64,000 bases of DNA, from positions 796,501 through 860,500 of the forward strand of contig NZ_JACHBR010000002.1 of NCBI RefSeq assembly GCF_014200435.1, given 5' to 3'. Below, piece by piece: positions 24,136-32,428 of this stretch (positions within the stretch are counted from its first letter, which is position 1; the number at the start of each line of letters is the position of its first letter). This DNA comes from Sphaerisporangium krabiense (GTDB lineage: Bacteria; Actinomycetota; Actinomycetes; Streptosporangiales; Streptosporangiaceae). Under the pieces are notes generated by a model. The model searched no databases and was not told where the DNA came from. It saw only the letters and a program-made list of their open reading frames with translations. Both the position numbers and the translations under genes were made by a program.

Positions 24136-26436
24136 TCAGGCCAGCAGCCGGCGGGCGGCCTCCTCGATCGCGGCCTCCGACAGCAGGACGTGCGCGGCGG
24201 CGTCGCCGAGCGGCACGAAGCTGTCCTTGGACGTCACCCGGGCGGCCTTCCCGGCGAACCCGTTGTCGGCGAGCGCGGCGAGCACCCCTTCCGACACGCC
24301 GCCGGAGCCGCGGGTCTCGTCGGCGACCAGCACCCGGCCGGTCAGCTCGGCGGCACTGACCAGGTCCTCCACCGGCAGAGGGGACAGCCACCGCAGGTCG
24401 AGCACGCGGCAGCCGTGCCCTTCTGAGGTGAGCCGGATCGCGGTCCGCAGGCTCATGCGCAGCCCGTTGCCGAACGTCACGATCGTGAGGTCGCGGCCGT
24501 CGCCGTAGGAGCGTGCCCTGCCGATGGGCACGTGCGTCTCGGCCCACCGGGCCGGAGGGGCGTACGGGGTGAGCCAGCCGTTGTCGCCCTCGTCCATCAG
24601 GTCGCGGGTGCCGTACAGGGCGATGGGTTCGAGGAAGACGCACACCTCGCCGTCGGCCTTGGCGGCGGCCACGCAGGTGCGCAGCATCGCGGCGGCGTCG
24701 TCGGGGCGGGCGGGGGAGGCGACGACGACCCCGGGGATGTCGCGCAGCGCGGCCACGGAGTTGTCGTTGTGGAAGTGGCCGCCGAACCCCTTCTGGTAGG
24801 CGTAGGAGGCCACGCGCACGACCATGGGGTTGCGGTAGGCGCCCTTGGAGAAGAACCGCAGCGACGCCGCCTCGCCGCGGATCTGGTCCAGCGCGTTGTG
24901 CAGGTAGGCCAGGTACTGGATCTCCGGGATCGGCAGCAGCCCCGAGGCGCCCGCGCCGAGGGCGAGGCCGAGCAGGGCCTGCTCGTCCAGCGGCGTGTCG
25001 AACACCCGCGCCGCGCCGAAGCGCTTGAGCAGCCCGCGCGTGACGCCGTACACGCCGCCCTTGCGCGCGACGTCCTCCCCGAACACCATCGCCTCGGGAT
25101 GGGTGCCGAGGATCTCGGCGAGCGTGCGGTTGACGGCCTGGGCGAGGGTGAGCGGGCCCTCGTGCTCGGGCAGGGTGGGGCCGAACACCGCGGCGCGGTC
25201 GCGCGGGCGGCGCGCGGCCTGCGCGGCGACGAGCGCGGGACGGCGCGGGGCGAGGGGCTCCATGACCTCGCGCGCCGAGGCGAGCCGGGGACGCCGGGTG
25301 GACTCCATCGCCAGCTTCAGCACGTGCTCGCGGATCGTCTCGTAGCGGCCGAGCAGTTCCTCCGGGTCGGTCAGCCCCGCCTCGACGAGCATCCGCGCCG
25401 TGGCCACCAGGGGGTCGCGCGCGAGGTCGGCGGCGATCTCGCGGGGCGCCCGGTAGGCGGACTCGACGTCGGAGCCGGCGTGTCCCATGAGCCGCACCAC
25501 GCGCAGGTGCAGGAAGGCGGGCGACCTGTGGGCGCGGACGTGCTCGGCGGCCCGCCGCGCGACGTCGTAGGCCTCGGCCAGGTCGCAGCCGTCGGCCTCG
25601 AACCGCGGGATCAGCGGGTGGCCGGACGCCCGCACCCAGTCGCGCGGGGTGCGCACGCTGATGCCGATGCCGTTGTCCTCGCAGACGAACAGGATCGGCA
25701 GCGGCAGGCCCTGGTAGGCGCAGTAGGCGGCGGTGTTGAAGCCGGTGAGCGCGCTCGCGTGGTTGACCGAGGCGTCTCCGAAGCTGCACACGGCGATCGA
25801 CTCGGCGGGCCAGGCGCTCTCGACGCCGAGCTTGCGCGCCCGCTCGACGGCGAACGCGACGCCCACCGCGCGCGGCAGGTGGCTGGCGATGGTGGAGGTC
25901 TGCGGGATGACCGCCAGGTCGGGGTGGCCGAAGACCTTGTGGCGGCCCCCGGCGATCGGCTCCTCGGCCGCGGCCGACAGGCCGAGCAGCACGTCGCGCA
26001 GGCCCTCTTCGGCCAGGCGCCCGGCCTGCGCCGACCTCGCCAGGTAGAACGCGCCGGAGCGGTAGTGCAGTAGCGCGGGGTCGGTGGGGCGCACGGCCGC
26101 GGCCACCGCCGCGTTGCCCTCGTGGCCGGCCGAGCCGATGGTGTAGAAGCCCTCGCCCTGCTCGCGCAGCCAGCGGGCCGCGATGTCGAGCAGCCTGCTG
26201 GCGAGCTGGACCTCGAACAGCTCGCGGCAGAGGTCGCCGGTGAGGGTGGTGCCCGGGCGGACGGGCAGGGCGGGATCGCGGCGCGTGCCTGGGGAGAGCG
26301 CGGCGACCGACTCGGTGAAGTGCGTCTCTACTGCGTCGCGGGCCACACGGCCGATTATGTAGCCCGCATCGGGGCCCCGTCTCAGGGCTTGCCGGAACCG
26401 TCTGGCCGGTTGCGGCGATCGTTCGCTTTGACTCAT
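24136..26436 (-). CDS. fused alpha/beta E1 component of a thiamine-diphosphate 2-oxoacid dehydrogenase
   Basis: A 766-residue fusion of the E1-alpha (about residues 1-410) and E1-beta (about 430-766) chains of branched-chain 2-oxoacid or pyruvate-type dehydrogenases. The alpha part has the ThDP/Mg motif opening SFGDASVNHASALTGFN and closing FVCEDNGIGIS. The beta part has GEDVARKGGVYGVT, FDTPLDEQALLG and the C-terminal LVADETRGSGGVSEG. Normally alpha and beta are separate genes followed by E2 (and E3); here neither E2 nor E3 is nearby, so the partner must be encoded elsewhere. Substrate preference cannot be told. Confidence 0.92.
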   Translation of the reverse strand: MSQSERSPQPARRFRQALRRGPDAGYIIGRVARDAVETHFTESVAALSPGTRRDPALPVRPGTTLTGDLCRELFEVQLASRLLDIAARWLREQGEGFYTIGSAGHEGNAAVAAAVRPTDPALLHYRSGAFYLARSAQAGRLAEEGLRDVLLGLSAAAEEPIAGGRHKVFGHPDLAVIPQTSTIASHLPRAVGVAFAVERARKLGVESAWPAESIAVCSFGDASVNHASALTGFNTAAYCAYQGLPLPILFVCEDNGIGISVRTPRDWVRASGHPLIPRFEADGCDLAEAYDVARRAAEHVRAHRSPAFLHLRVVRLMGHAGSDVESAYRAPREIAADLARDPLVATARMLVEAGLTDPEELLGRYETIREHVLKLAMESTRRPRLASAREVMEPLAPRRPALVAAQAARRPRDRAAVFGPTLPEHEGPLTLAQAVNRTLAEILGTHPEAMVFGEDVARKGGVYGVTRGLLKRFGAARVFDTPLDEQALLGLALGAGASGLLPIPEIQYLAYLHNALDQIRGEAASLRFFSKGAYRNPMVVRVASYAYQKGFGGHFHNDNSVAALRDIPGVVVASPARPDDAAAMLRTCVAAAKADGEVCVFLEPIALYGTRDLMDEGDNGWLTPYAPPARWAETHVPIGRARSYGDGRDLTIVTFGNGLRMSLRTAIRLTSEGHGCRVLDLRWLSPLPVEDLVSAAELTGRVLVADETRGSGGVSEGVLAALADNGFAGKAARVTSKDSFVPLGDAAAHVLLSEAAIEEAARRLLA

Positions 26437-26550
26437 CTTTTTGACGCTTTGTCAGATCTCCCAACCAACGTACACCAAAGGCCGTCTATTGGAGTGGAGA
26501 GACGTGGCACCCTCACGCCGCGTTCGAGCAACGGGAAAGGACGGTACCCC

Positions 26551-27909
26551 GTGTTTCAACGCATGCGCGCCGTCGTGGTCGCGATGGCGATGAGCGCCGG
26601 GACGTTGGCCCTGGTCTCCTCACCCGCGTCGGCGACGGCCGTGGCGGCCCCCGAGGTCACCTCGGTGGACGTCGGCCCGAGCCCGGTGGTCGTCGAGGAC
26701 AAGGACGGCAGGCCGGTCACCTTCAGCTTCCTCGTGGACGGGGCGACCTCGGGAGGCTTCACCCTCAAGCGGCCCGACGGGTCGACGGTCGACGTCGAGG
26801 CCAAGAAGGCCGGCGAGGTCGGCGGAAAGCAGAAATGGGAGGGCACGCGCACCTTCGGCCGCGCCGACGCCGCCGGCACGTGGAACGTCACGGCCAAGGC
26901 GACCAGCGTGGTCGGCACCGGCAAGGCCGACAAGGACTTCCAGGTCAGGCAGGTCTGGGAGACCGACCTGGCCGGCTTCGGCGCCTCGCCCGAGCCGGTC
27001 TCCCAGGGCGGCAGGCTGTGGCTGCGCGGCCGGTTGCTGGTCAACGGCGCCGGTGGGTGGCGGCCGTACGCGGACCAGAAGGTGTCCATCGCCTTCCGGG
27101 CCTACGGCGCGGCCGGCTACGAGCGCGTGGCCTCCGACCGCACCGACCGCGGCGGGCGCTTCGCGCTCGGCGTCAAGGCCCTGGGCACCGGCTGGTGGCG
27201 GGCCGAGTACGACGGCTCCGACGTCGCGCACAAGACGGTCAGCGACAGCGACCGCGTCGACGTGCGCGCCACGCGGGCCCACAGCCGGATCACCGGTTTC
27301 CGCGTCGCCCCGAACCCGGCCACCGAGGGGGCCCGTCTCGTGGCGAGCGGGCGCCTGGAGGCGTCCCGCGGGTGGGGCGGCTACGGTGGTCAGAGGATCG
27401 ACCTGCTGTTCAGGGCGGACGGCTCGCAGCGGTGGCGGTACGTCTCCTCCGGCAGGACCGACCGGGGCGGCCGGTTCCGGATCGGGGCCGAGGCCGAGCG
27501 GTCCGGCTGGTACCGGGCCGAGTACGACGGATCCCGGCACGTGCGGGGGACGAGCGGCCCGGCCGTGCACGTGAAGGTCGCGCGGTACACCGCCTCGACG
27601 CGGATCGTCAGGTCCGACTCCTCCCCGGAGCCGGTGCGGTACGGCAGGTACGTCACGAGCCGCGGCGTGCTGCAGATCTGGAACGGCCACGGCTATGAGG
27701 GGTACGCCCACCAGAAGGTCGCGCTGTACTTCAAGCGTGCGGGCGGCGCCAAGTGGGAGTACGTGAAGACCGTCGCGACCGGCGGCTCGGGCGCCTTCCG
27801 TGCCCAGGCCAAGGCGTGGCGCTCCGGCGAGTGGAGGGTCGTCTTCCCGGGCAACGACGAGGCGCGCGCCTCGTCCGGCAAGGCCGACTTCGTCAAGGTC
27901 AGGAAGTGA
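26551..27909 (+). CDS. secreted protein with three tandem ~100-residue repeats
   Basis: Signal peptide of about 32 residues ending in SSPASA before TAVAAPEV. Residues about 36-135 form a first beta-rich, Ig-like domain. Three homologous units follow at about 140-245, 246-348 and 349-452. Each contains GY-(A/G)-x-Q-K-(V/I)-x-L/I-x-F, W-x-Y/R-V, T-D-R-G-G-R-F and (S/G)-x-W-R-x-x-(Y/F)-x-G. The units look like bacterial Ig-like or carboxypeptidase-regulatory-like sandwiches; no enzyme motif is visible. The start is GTG 26551 with AAAGGA upstream; ATG 26563 is possible. An extracellular or wall-associated role is inferred. Confidence 0.85.
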   Translation: MFQRMRAVVVAMAMSAGTLALVSSPASATAVAAPEVTSVDVGPSPVVVEDKDGRPVTFSFLVDGATSGGFTLKRPDGSTVDVEAKKAGEVGGKQKWEGTRTFGRADAAGTWNVTAKATSVVGTGKADKDFQVRQVWETDLAGFGASPEPVSQGGRLWLRGRLLVNGAGGWRPYADQKVSIAFRAYGAAGYERVASDRTDRGGRFALGVKALGTGWWRAEYDGSDVAHKTVSDSDRVDVRATRAHSRITGFRVAPNPATEGARLVASGRLEASRGWGGYGGQRIDLLFRADGSQRWRYVSSGRTDRGGRFRIGAEAERSGWYRAEYDGSRHVRGTSGPAVHVKVARYTASTRIVRSDSSPEPVRYGRYVTSRGVLQIWNGHGYEGYAHQKVALYFKRAGGAKWEYVKTVATGGSGAFRAQAKAWRSGEWRVVFPGNDEARASSGKADFVKVRK

Positions 27910-27938
27910 CGCCCTGACGTAGCGCGCCGCGACGAACA

Positions 27939-27973
27939 GGACGGCCCGGGAACCTGGCGTTCCCGGGCCGTCC
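27939..27973. terminator. strong bidirectional hairpin terminator
   Basis: Perfect 15-bp stem GGACGGCCCGGGAAC / GTTCCCGGGCCGTCC with the five-base loop CTGGC, placed between convergent genes ending at 27909 and 27990. There is no U-tract, as is usual in high-GC actinomycetes. Confidence 0.85.
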
Positions 27974-27989
27974 GCCTCCTCAGGGGGAA

Positions 27990-29018
27990 TCAGGGGCGCA
28001 ATTCGCCCGACTTGAGGCCGTTCGCGAAGTCCGCCCATTCATCCGCGGTGAAGACGAGCGGCCGGCCGGCGGGGGTCTTGCTGTCTCGGACGCCGATGAG
28101 CCCGCGGGACAGGAAAGCGACCTCGACGCAATTGCCGCCGCTGCCCCCCGAGAATGTGGACTTCTCCCACCGTGCGGTGGAGAGTTCCTCGTTCAGCTGC
28201 ATATGTTCTCGAATCTCCCTTATTTGCGCAAAGGACGCCTGCTGAGGAAGAGCCTCAGCACGGATCATCTCGTATCGCGTCAGGAGTTCCTGAACTTCCG
28301 CGGCACGTTCGATGACCTGGCCATGTCCTCCAACAGCCTCGAGGTATACCGCATCAGGCAAGCCCGTTGCCTGGGCCATCAGAAAACTTCCCTCGAGTCC
28401 GGCCGTCGAGCGCGCCGAGAATGGGAGGACCTGAAGGGTGATGTGCGGAACCGTCTCCAGCTCCTCCAGGCGTTTCAGTTGGTCGGTCATCACCAGGGGG
28501 TCGCCGATGACGCGGCGGAGCGCGCCCTCGTCGATCACGGCCCAGAACATCGGGGGCTCGGGGCGTTCGAAGATGCTCTGGCGTTCCAGGCGCGCGGCGA
28601 CCTTCTCCTTGACCCGCTCCAGCACCGCGCGCGGTTCGCCGAGGAAGATGGCCCTGGCGTACGCCTCGGTCTGCAGCAGGCCAGGGATGACCAGCGGCTC
28701 CCAGGCGCGCAGCGTGCCGGCCTCCCGTTCGATGTCGAGCCAGGGCCGGAACCACGGGGGCGTCGCCGAGTGGTGGATGAACGGCCAGAGCCTGACCAGG
28801 GTGCCGTCGAGGCGGAGGGCGTCGTCGCAGCGCTGGGCGAAGTCGTGCGACGGCGTGCGCTTGGCGGTCTCCACCGAGCTGATCATCGCCGCCGTGTACT
28901 GAATTCGGGTGGAAAGCTGCTCCTGCGAAAGTCCTGCTGCTTTTCGGTGTTTGCGAAGTTCGTAGCCGAAAAGGGCCCTCGGGCTCTCGGCGGGGTTGAG
29001 CTCGCTCGGATGGGGCAT
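27990..29018 (-). CDS. Scr1-type XRE/DUF5753 regulator fused to a DUF397 domain
   Basis: Residues 15-70 are an XRE helix-turn-helix (LRKHRKAAGLSQEQLSTRIQ). Residues about 85-265 are the DUF5753 sensor-like domain (WFRPWLDIEREAGTLRAWEP, PGLLQTEAYARA, ITLQVLPF). The frame then continues without a stop into a complete DUF397 domain, residues about 273-342: STARWEKSTFSGGSGGNCVE, VRDSKTP, FTADEWADF. DUF397 is normally a separate gene just downstream of such regulators, the pair behaving in a toxin-antitoxin-like way (Scr1/Scr2 of Streptomyces). An internal ATG at 28202 could still give free DUF397 (70 residues). The start is ATG with AAGGAA upstream. Confidence 0.92.
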   Translation of the reverse strand: MPHPSELNPAESPRALFGYELRKHRKAAGLSQEQLSTRIQYTAAMISSVETAKRTPSHDFAQRCDDALRLDGTLVRLWPFIHHSATPPWFRPWLDIEREAGTLRAWEPLVIPGLLQTEAYARAIFLGEPRAVLERVKEKVAARLERQSIFERPEPPMFWAVIDEGALRRVIGDPLVMTDQLKRLEELETVPHITLQVLPFSARSTAGLEGSFLMAQATGLPDAVYLEAVGGHGQVIERAAEVQELLTRYEMIRAEALPQQASFAQIREIREHMQLNEELSTARWEKSTFSGGSGGNCVEVAFLSRGLIGVRDSKTPAGRPLVFTADEWADFANGLKSGELRP

Positions 29019-29338
29019 CCCGGCGTTCCTTCCACCTCGCCGCGGTTCACGACGGCATTAACCGGATGTGTCTCTGTGTTGTTGAAGGGAAACCTCTACC
29101 GAGAGTAATCGCGACGGAGCAATCTGAGAAGACCGTACGACGCCGTCGAGGCGGAGGGCTGATCGGTGCCAAGGGAGCTCATTCGCGCATTCAATCCCTT
29201 TTGCGGCATTTATCGGCTTCAACTCGCTTCCCGATGGCTTCGTTACAGGCGGGAGGCCGTCCGGGGCAGGCCCCGCCGCCCGTACGGGCTCGCGTCCGTA
29301 CGGGCATCGCCCTTATCCGACGATGAACGGTTCCCACC
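29019..29338. promoter_or_regulatory. divergent promoter region with two CCGTACGG palindromes
   Basis: This 320-base, lower-G+C gap separates the Scr1-DUF397 gene from the divergent gene at 29339. The palindromes GCCCGTACGGGC (29278-29289) and CCGTACGG (29296-29303) have centres 16 bases apart, about 45 bases before the plus-strand start. No -10/-35 pair stands out. The palindromes are candidate sites for the neighbouring regulator. Confidence 0.35.
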
Positions 29339-29713
29339 ATGACCCAGACGAAGACCAAGGCCGTCACGGAAAAGAAGGCCCACGCCGACACGCGGCATCT
29401 CTGCGCCCTGCGGGAGGGTCTCCAGGACGCGGACGTCACCTGCCTGATCGTGAAGCGGCTGCGCGTCGTGCTGGCGCACAACACGGTCGAGCCGGTACGT
29501 CACCAGCCCGGCGAGCTGCTGGTGTTCGGCCCGGACGGCATCGCCCTGGCCCGGGTCACCGTGTGCCCGGCCGGGCGCGGCGCGGCCTTCCGCGTCACCT
29601 CCGCGGGCGACGCGCCCGAGCGCCTGTTCATCGAGGCGCAGGCCGGAGAGGCGATCGCCTACCTCAGGGGCCTGGTGCGGGGGCACGACCTCGCCGCGCA
29701 CGCCACGCCGTGA
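29339..29713 (+). CDS. small protein of unknown function, divergent from the Scr1-type regulator
   Basis: A 124-residue soluble protein not recognised as a named family. The N-terminus is Lys/Thr-rich (MTQTKTKAVTEKKAH). The middle reads as a compact alpha/beta domain (CLIVKRLRVVLAHNT, GELLVFGPDGIALARVTV) ending in an amphipathic helix. Codon usage is normal, and the gene is followed by a strong terminator. Its position opposite the regulator suggests a common control region. Confidence 0.65.
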   Translation: MTQTKTKAVTEKKAHADTRHLCALREGLQDADVTCLIVKRLRVVLAHNTVEPVRHQPGELLVFGPDGIALARVTVCPAGRGAAFRVTSAGDAPERLFIEAQAGEAIAYLRGLVRGHDLAAHATP

Positions 29714-29722
29714 GGACGGCGG

Positions 29723-29755
29723 GGCCCCGGCCGGCTCCCTCGCCCGGCCGGGGCC
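29723..29755. terminator. bidirectional GC hairpin terminator
   Basis: 12-bp perfect stem GGCCCCGGCCGG / CCGGCCGGGGCC with a nine-base loop, between convergent genes ending at 29713 and 29773. Confidence 0.8.
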
Positions 29756-29772
29756 GGCGCGTTCTCGGGCGG

Positions 29773-30645
29773 TCAGTCGGCGCGGCGGAACTGCGCGACG
29801 GCGACGCCGAGCAGGGCCAGGCCCATGAGCGCGACGATGCCGAGCTCCACGCCCACCGGGACGTGCCAGCCCCACCAGTGGACTCCCGGGTTCAGCGCGT
29901 CCATCACCTCCGGCCGGACCGACAGGTGGCTGAACACCGCGTGGCGCATCGGGTCCACGGCGTAGGTCAGCGGGTTCACCTTCGTCAGGAAGGCGAGCCA
30001 CGCGGGCAGGCCGGCCAGCGGGAACATCGCGCCCGACAGGAATATCATCGGCATGATCGCCATCTGCATCACGCCGAAGAAGGACTGCATGTTCTTCATG
30101 CGGGCCGCGAGGCTGACGCCGAAGGCGGTGATGGTGAACGAGGCGAGGAACATCTCGCCGAGCAGGGTCAGGATCAGCGCGGGGGAGTAGGGCACGTGCA
30201 CCAGGCCCGCCAGGGCCAGGATGATCACCCCCTGCGCGGTCGCGACGATGCCGCCGCCCAGGCACTTGCCGATCACGATCGAGCCGCGCCCGACCGGGGC
30301 GACCAGCATCTCGCGCAGGAACCCGAACTCCCGGTCCCAGACGATCGAGCCCGCCGAGAACATGGCGGTGGTGACCACCGTCATCGCGATCACGCCGGGG
30401 TACATGAAGGTGCGGAAGTCGACGCCCTGGGCGGTGCCGCCGGTGATCAGCGTGCTCAGCCCGGTGCCCATGACGAACAGCCACAGCACGGGCTGGATCA
30501 GCGTGGAGACCATGCGCGTGCGGTCGTTGAGGAACCGCAGCAGCTCGCGGTGCAGCACGACCTTGATCGCCCGCACGTCGTGCGCCGCGCCGCGCCCGGG
30601 CACGCGGACCCCGACGACGCCGGACGCGGAGACCTCGGTGGACAT
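29773..30645 (-). CDS. ABC-2 type transporter permease, DrrB-like
   Basis: A 290-residue membrane subunit with about six helices and the ABC-2/DrrB signature region (FREMLVAPVGRGSIVIGKCLGG). It pairs with the ATPase directly upstream to form an exporter of lipophilic compounds, as in daunorubicin efflux (DrrAB). The ATG at 30645 is chosen because AGGAGG lies eight bases before it; a GTG at 30654 overlaps the ATPase stop but has no room for a ribosome site. Last gene of the padR-ATPase-permease operon. Confidence 0.92.
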   Translation of the reverse strand: MSTEVSASGVVGVRVPGRGAAHDVRAIKVVLHRELLRFLNDRTRMVSTLIQPVLWLFVMGTGLSTLITGGTAQGVDFRTFMYPGVIAMTVVTTAMFSAGSIVWDREFGFLREMLVAPVGRGSIVIGKCLGGGIVATAQGVIILALAGLVHVPYSPALILTLLGEMFLASFTITAFGVSLAARMKNMQSFFGVMQMAIMPMIFLSGAMFPLAGLPAWLAFLTKVNPLTYAVDPMRHAVFSHLSVRPEVMDALNPGVHWWGWHVPVGVELGIVALMGLALLGVAVAQFRRAD

Positions 30646-30650
30646 GGGGC

Positions 30651-31634
30651 TCACCTCCTCGCCATGGCGCGCATGTAGGACTGCCCGCCGCTCTCGCCCT
30701 CGGCGTCACGGATCGTGGAGCCGGTGTAGTTCATGAAGACGTCGTCCAGCGACGGGCGCGACACGCTCACCGAGCGGATCGGCACGCCGAGCTCGGAGAA
30801 CAGGCGCGGCACGAACGCCTCGCCGGAGGCCACCGCGAAGGTGACCGTCCCCTCGCGGACGGCGGCGTCCAGGTCGAAGCGCTCCTTGAGCGCGGCGATC
30901 GCGGTCGCGTCGTCGGCGGTCTGGATCTGGACGCGGTCCTTGCCGACGCTGGCCTTCAGCTCCTCGGGGGAGTCGATGACCACGATCTCGCCGTGGTCGA
31001 TGATCGCGATGCGGTCGCAGTACTCGGCCTCGTCCATGTAGTGCGTCGTCATGAAGATCGTGATGTCCTCGGTGTGACGCAGCTTGTTGATGTAGCCCCA
31101 GATGGCCGAGCGGGTCTGGGGGTCGAGCCCCACGGTCGGCTCGTCGAGGAACAGCACGCGCGGCGAGTGCAGCAGGCCGCGCGCGATCTCCAGGCGGCGC
31201 TTCATCCCGCCGGAGAAGGTGTTCACCTTGGCGTCCTTGCGGTCCCACAGCGCGACCATCTCCATGACCTGCCGGATGCGCGCGCCCACGACGTCCTTCG
31301 GCACCCCGTACAGCTCGGCGTGGAAGCGCAGGTTCTGCTCGGCCGACAGGTAGCCGTCCAGCGTCGGGTCCTGGAAGACCAGCCCGATGTTGCGGCGCAC
31401 CTGGTCGCGTTCCCGGACGACGTCGTGCCCCGCGACCAGGGCGCTGCCGCCCGTCGGGCGGATCAGCGTGCACAGCATGCTGATCGTGGTGGTCTTGCCG
31501 GCGCCGTTCGGGCCGAGGAAGCCGAAGACCTCGCCCGGCCGCACCTCGAACTCGACGCCCTTCACGGCCTCGACCGCGCCGTAGCTCTTCCTGAGCCCCC
31601 GTACGGCGACGGCGGGCGCCTCACGTGTCGTCAC
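30651..31634 (-). CDS. ABC transporter ATP-binding protein, DrrA-like
   Basis: A 327-residue ATPase of the daunorubicin-resistance type: Walker A GPNGAGKTTT near 41-50, Q-loop in GLVFQDPTLDG, signature TFSGGMKRRLEIARG near 140, Walker B VLFLDEPTVGLD near 160, switch His in MTTHYMDEAE. The C-terminal 80 residues are the DrrA-type extension. The GTG start overlaps the padR stop as GTGA, so the two are translationally coupled. Confidence 0.95.
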   Translation of the reverse strand: MTTREAPAVAVRGLRKSYGAVEAVKGVEFEVRPGEVFGFLGPNGAGKTTTISMLCTLIRPTGGSALVAGHDVVRERDQVRRNIGLVFQDPTLDGYLSAEQNLRFHAELYGVPKDVVGARIRQVMEMVALWDRKDAKVNTFSGGMKRRLEIARGLLHSPRVLFLDEPTVGLDPQTRSAIWGYINKLRHTEDITIFMTTHYMDEAEYCDRIAIIDHGEIVVIDSPEELKASVGKDRVQIQTADDATAIAALKERFDLDAAVREGTVTFAVASGEAFVPRLFSELGVPIRSVSVSRPSLDDVFMNYTGSTIRDAEGESGGQSYMRAMARR

Positions 31635-32284
31635 GGTCCCTCTTCCTCCTCGTCCCCGTCGTCGGCGAGGATCGTGAAGATCGAACGTCTGGTGCTCTTG
31701 AGCAGGGTGCGCGCCGCGGCGAGCTGCCGCGGGTTGGCGACCTGCGTGAGCTGGGCGAACGCCTCACCGAGCTGCGACCAGAGCATCCGCAGCTCCATCA
31801 TCTCCTCGGGCAGGCTGCTCGCGACCTCCGCCCAGGGGTCGGGCGGGCCGCCGGCGCACGCCGCGAGACGGTCGCGGCCCCTGGCGGTGAGCCGGTAGGC
31901 GCGGCTGCCACCCGAGTCCCTCCCGGCGATGAGGCCCTCGTCCTCCAGTTGCTGGAGCGCGGGGTAGACCGAGCCGGGGCTGGGCCGCCAGATGCCGTGG
32001 CTGCGCCGCTGGATCTCCTGGATCATCTGGTAGCCGTTGCGCTCGCCCTCCGCCAGCAGCGACAGCAGCGCGGCGCGCACGTCGCCCCGCCGCACGCGGG
32101 GCGCGAAGGGGGGCACCGGCGGCCCGTGGTGGTGGAAGCCCGGCGGCGCCGGGGGGACCGGCGGCACCGGCGGGACAGGGGGGACGGGCGGGACGGGCGG
32201 AACCGGGCCCATCGGGGGCGGGGGGAACGGGGGCGGCGGGGAGTGCGCGGACATGCGCATGTGCCACTCGTACGAGGGGTCCAT
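31631..32284 (-). CDS. PadR-family transcriptional regulator with a polyproline N-terminus
   Basis: The winged helix of PadR runs from about residue 68: LLSLLAEGERNGYQMIQEI, then PSPGSVYPALQQLEDEGL and the wing GGSRAYRLTARG. It is followed by a helical C-terminal dimerisation part. PadR proteins usually repress adjacent efflux genes until a ligand binds; here the target is the coupled ABC exporter. Residues 15-62 are unusual: runs of Pro including six consecutive VPP/APP units, encoded by 9-bp DNA repeats, then HHHGPP. The start is ATG 32284 with GGAGGT upstream, which overlaps the operator palindrome. Confidence 0.92.
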   Translation of the reverse strand: MDPSYEWHMRMSAHSPPPPFPPPPMGPVPPVPPVPPVPPVPPVPPAPPGFHHHGPPVPPFAPRVRRGDVRAALLSLLAEGERNGYQMIQEIQRRSHGIWRPSPGSVYPALQQLEDEGLIAGRDSGGSRAYRLTARGRDRLAACAGGPPDPWAEVASSLPEEMMELRMLWSQLGEAFAQLTQVANPRQLAAARTLLKSTRRSIFTILADDGDEEEEGP

Positions 32285-32294
32285 AGCGTGACCT

Positions 32295-32335
32295 CCAACT
32301 ATCGAGATACGTAAACGATATATCTAGATAGTTGG
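32295..32335 (-). promoter_or_regulatory. padR operator: 15-bp inverted repeat
   Basis: CCAACTATCGAGATA (32295-32309) and TATCTAGATAGTTGG (32321-32335) are inverted repeats with one mismatch and an 11-base AT-rich spacer. The gene-proximal arm contains the GGAGG of the padR ribosome site. It is the most AT-rich spot for kilobases. The position implies autorepression of padR and the exporter. Confidence 0.75.
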
Positions 32336-32410
32336 CAGAACAAGCGGCTTTCCGGACATGACGAAGGCGCGCCGCGTCCCGGGGGCCCACGGCGGTGCAG
32401 GTGGGTGCGA

Positions 32411-32428
32411 GGTTAGCGCTCGTTAACC
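32411..32428. promoter_or_regulatory. TetR operator-like palindrome overlapping the tetR stop codon
   Basis: GGTTAGCGCTCGTTAACC, nearly identical to the palindrome at 33061-33078 (two differences). It contains the TAA stop of the tetR gene and lies about 75 bases outside the padR operator. Confidence 0.55.

Noticed and set aside
22280-26464. Open frame of about 1,390 codons on the minus strand spanning several genes
   Set aside because: It is read opposite CorA and TIGR03086 and in another frame of the E1 gene, all of which have clear family motifs.
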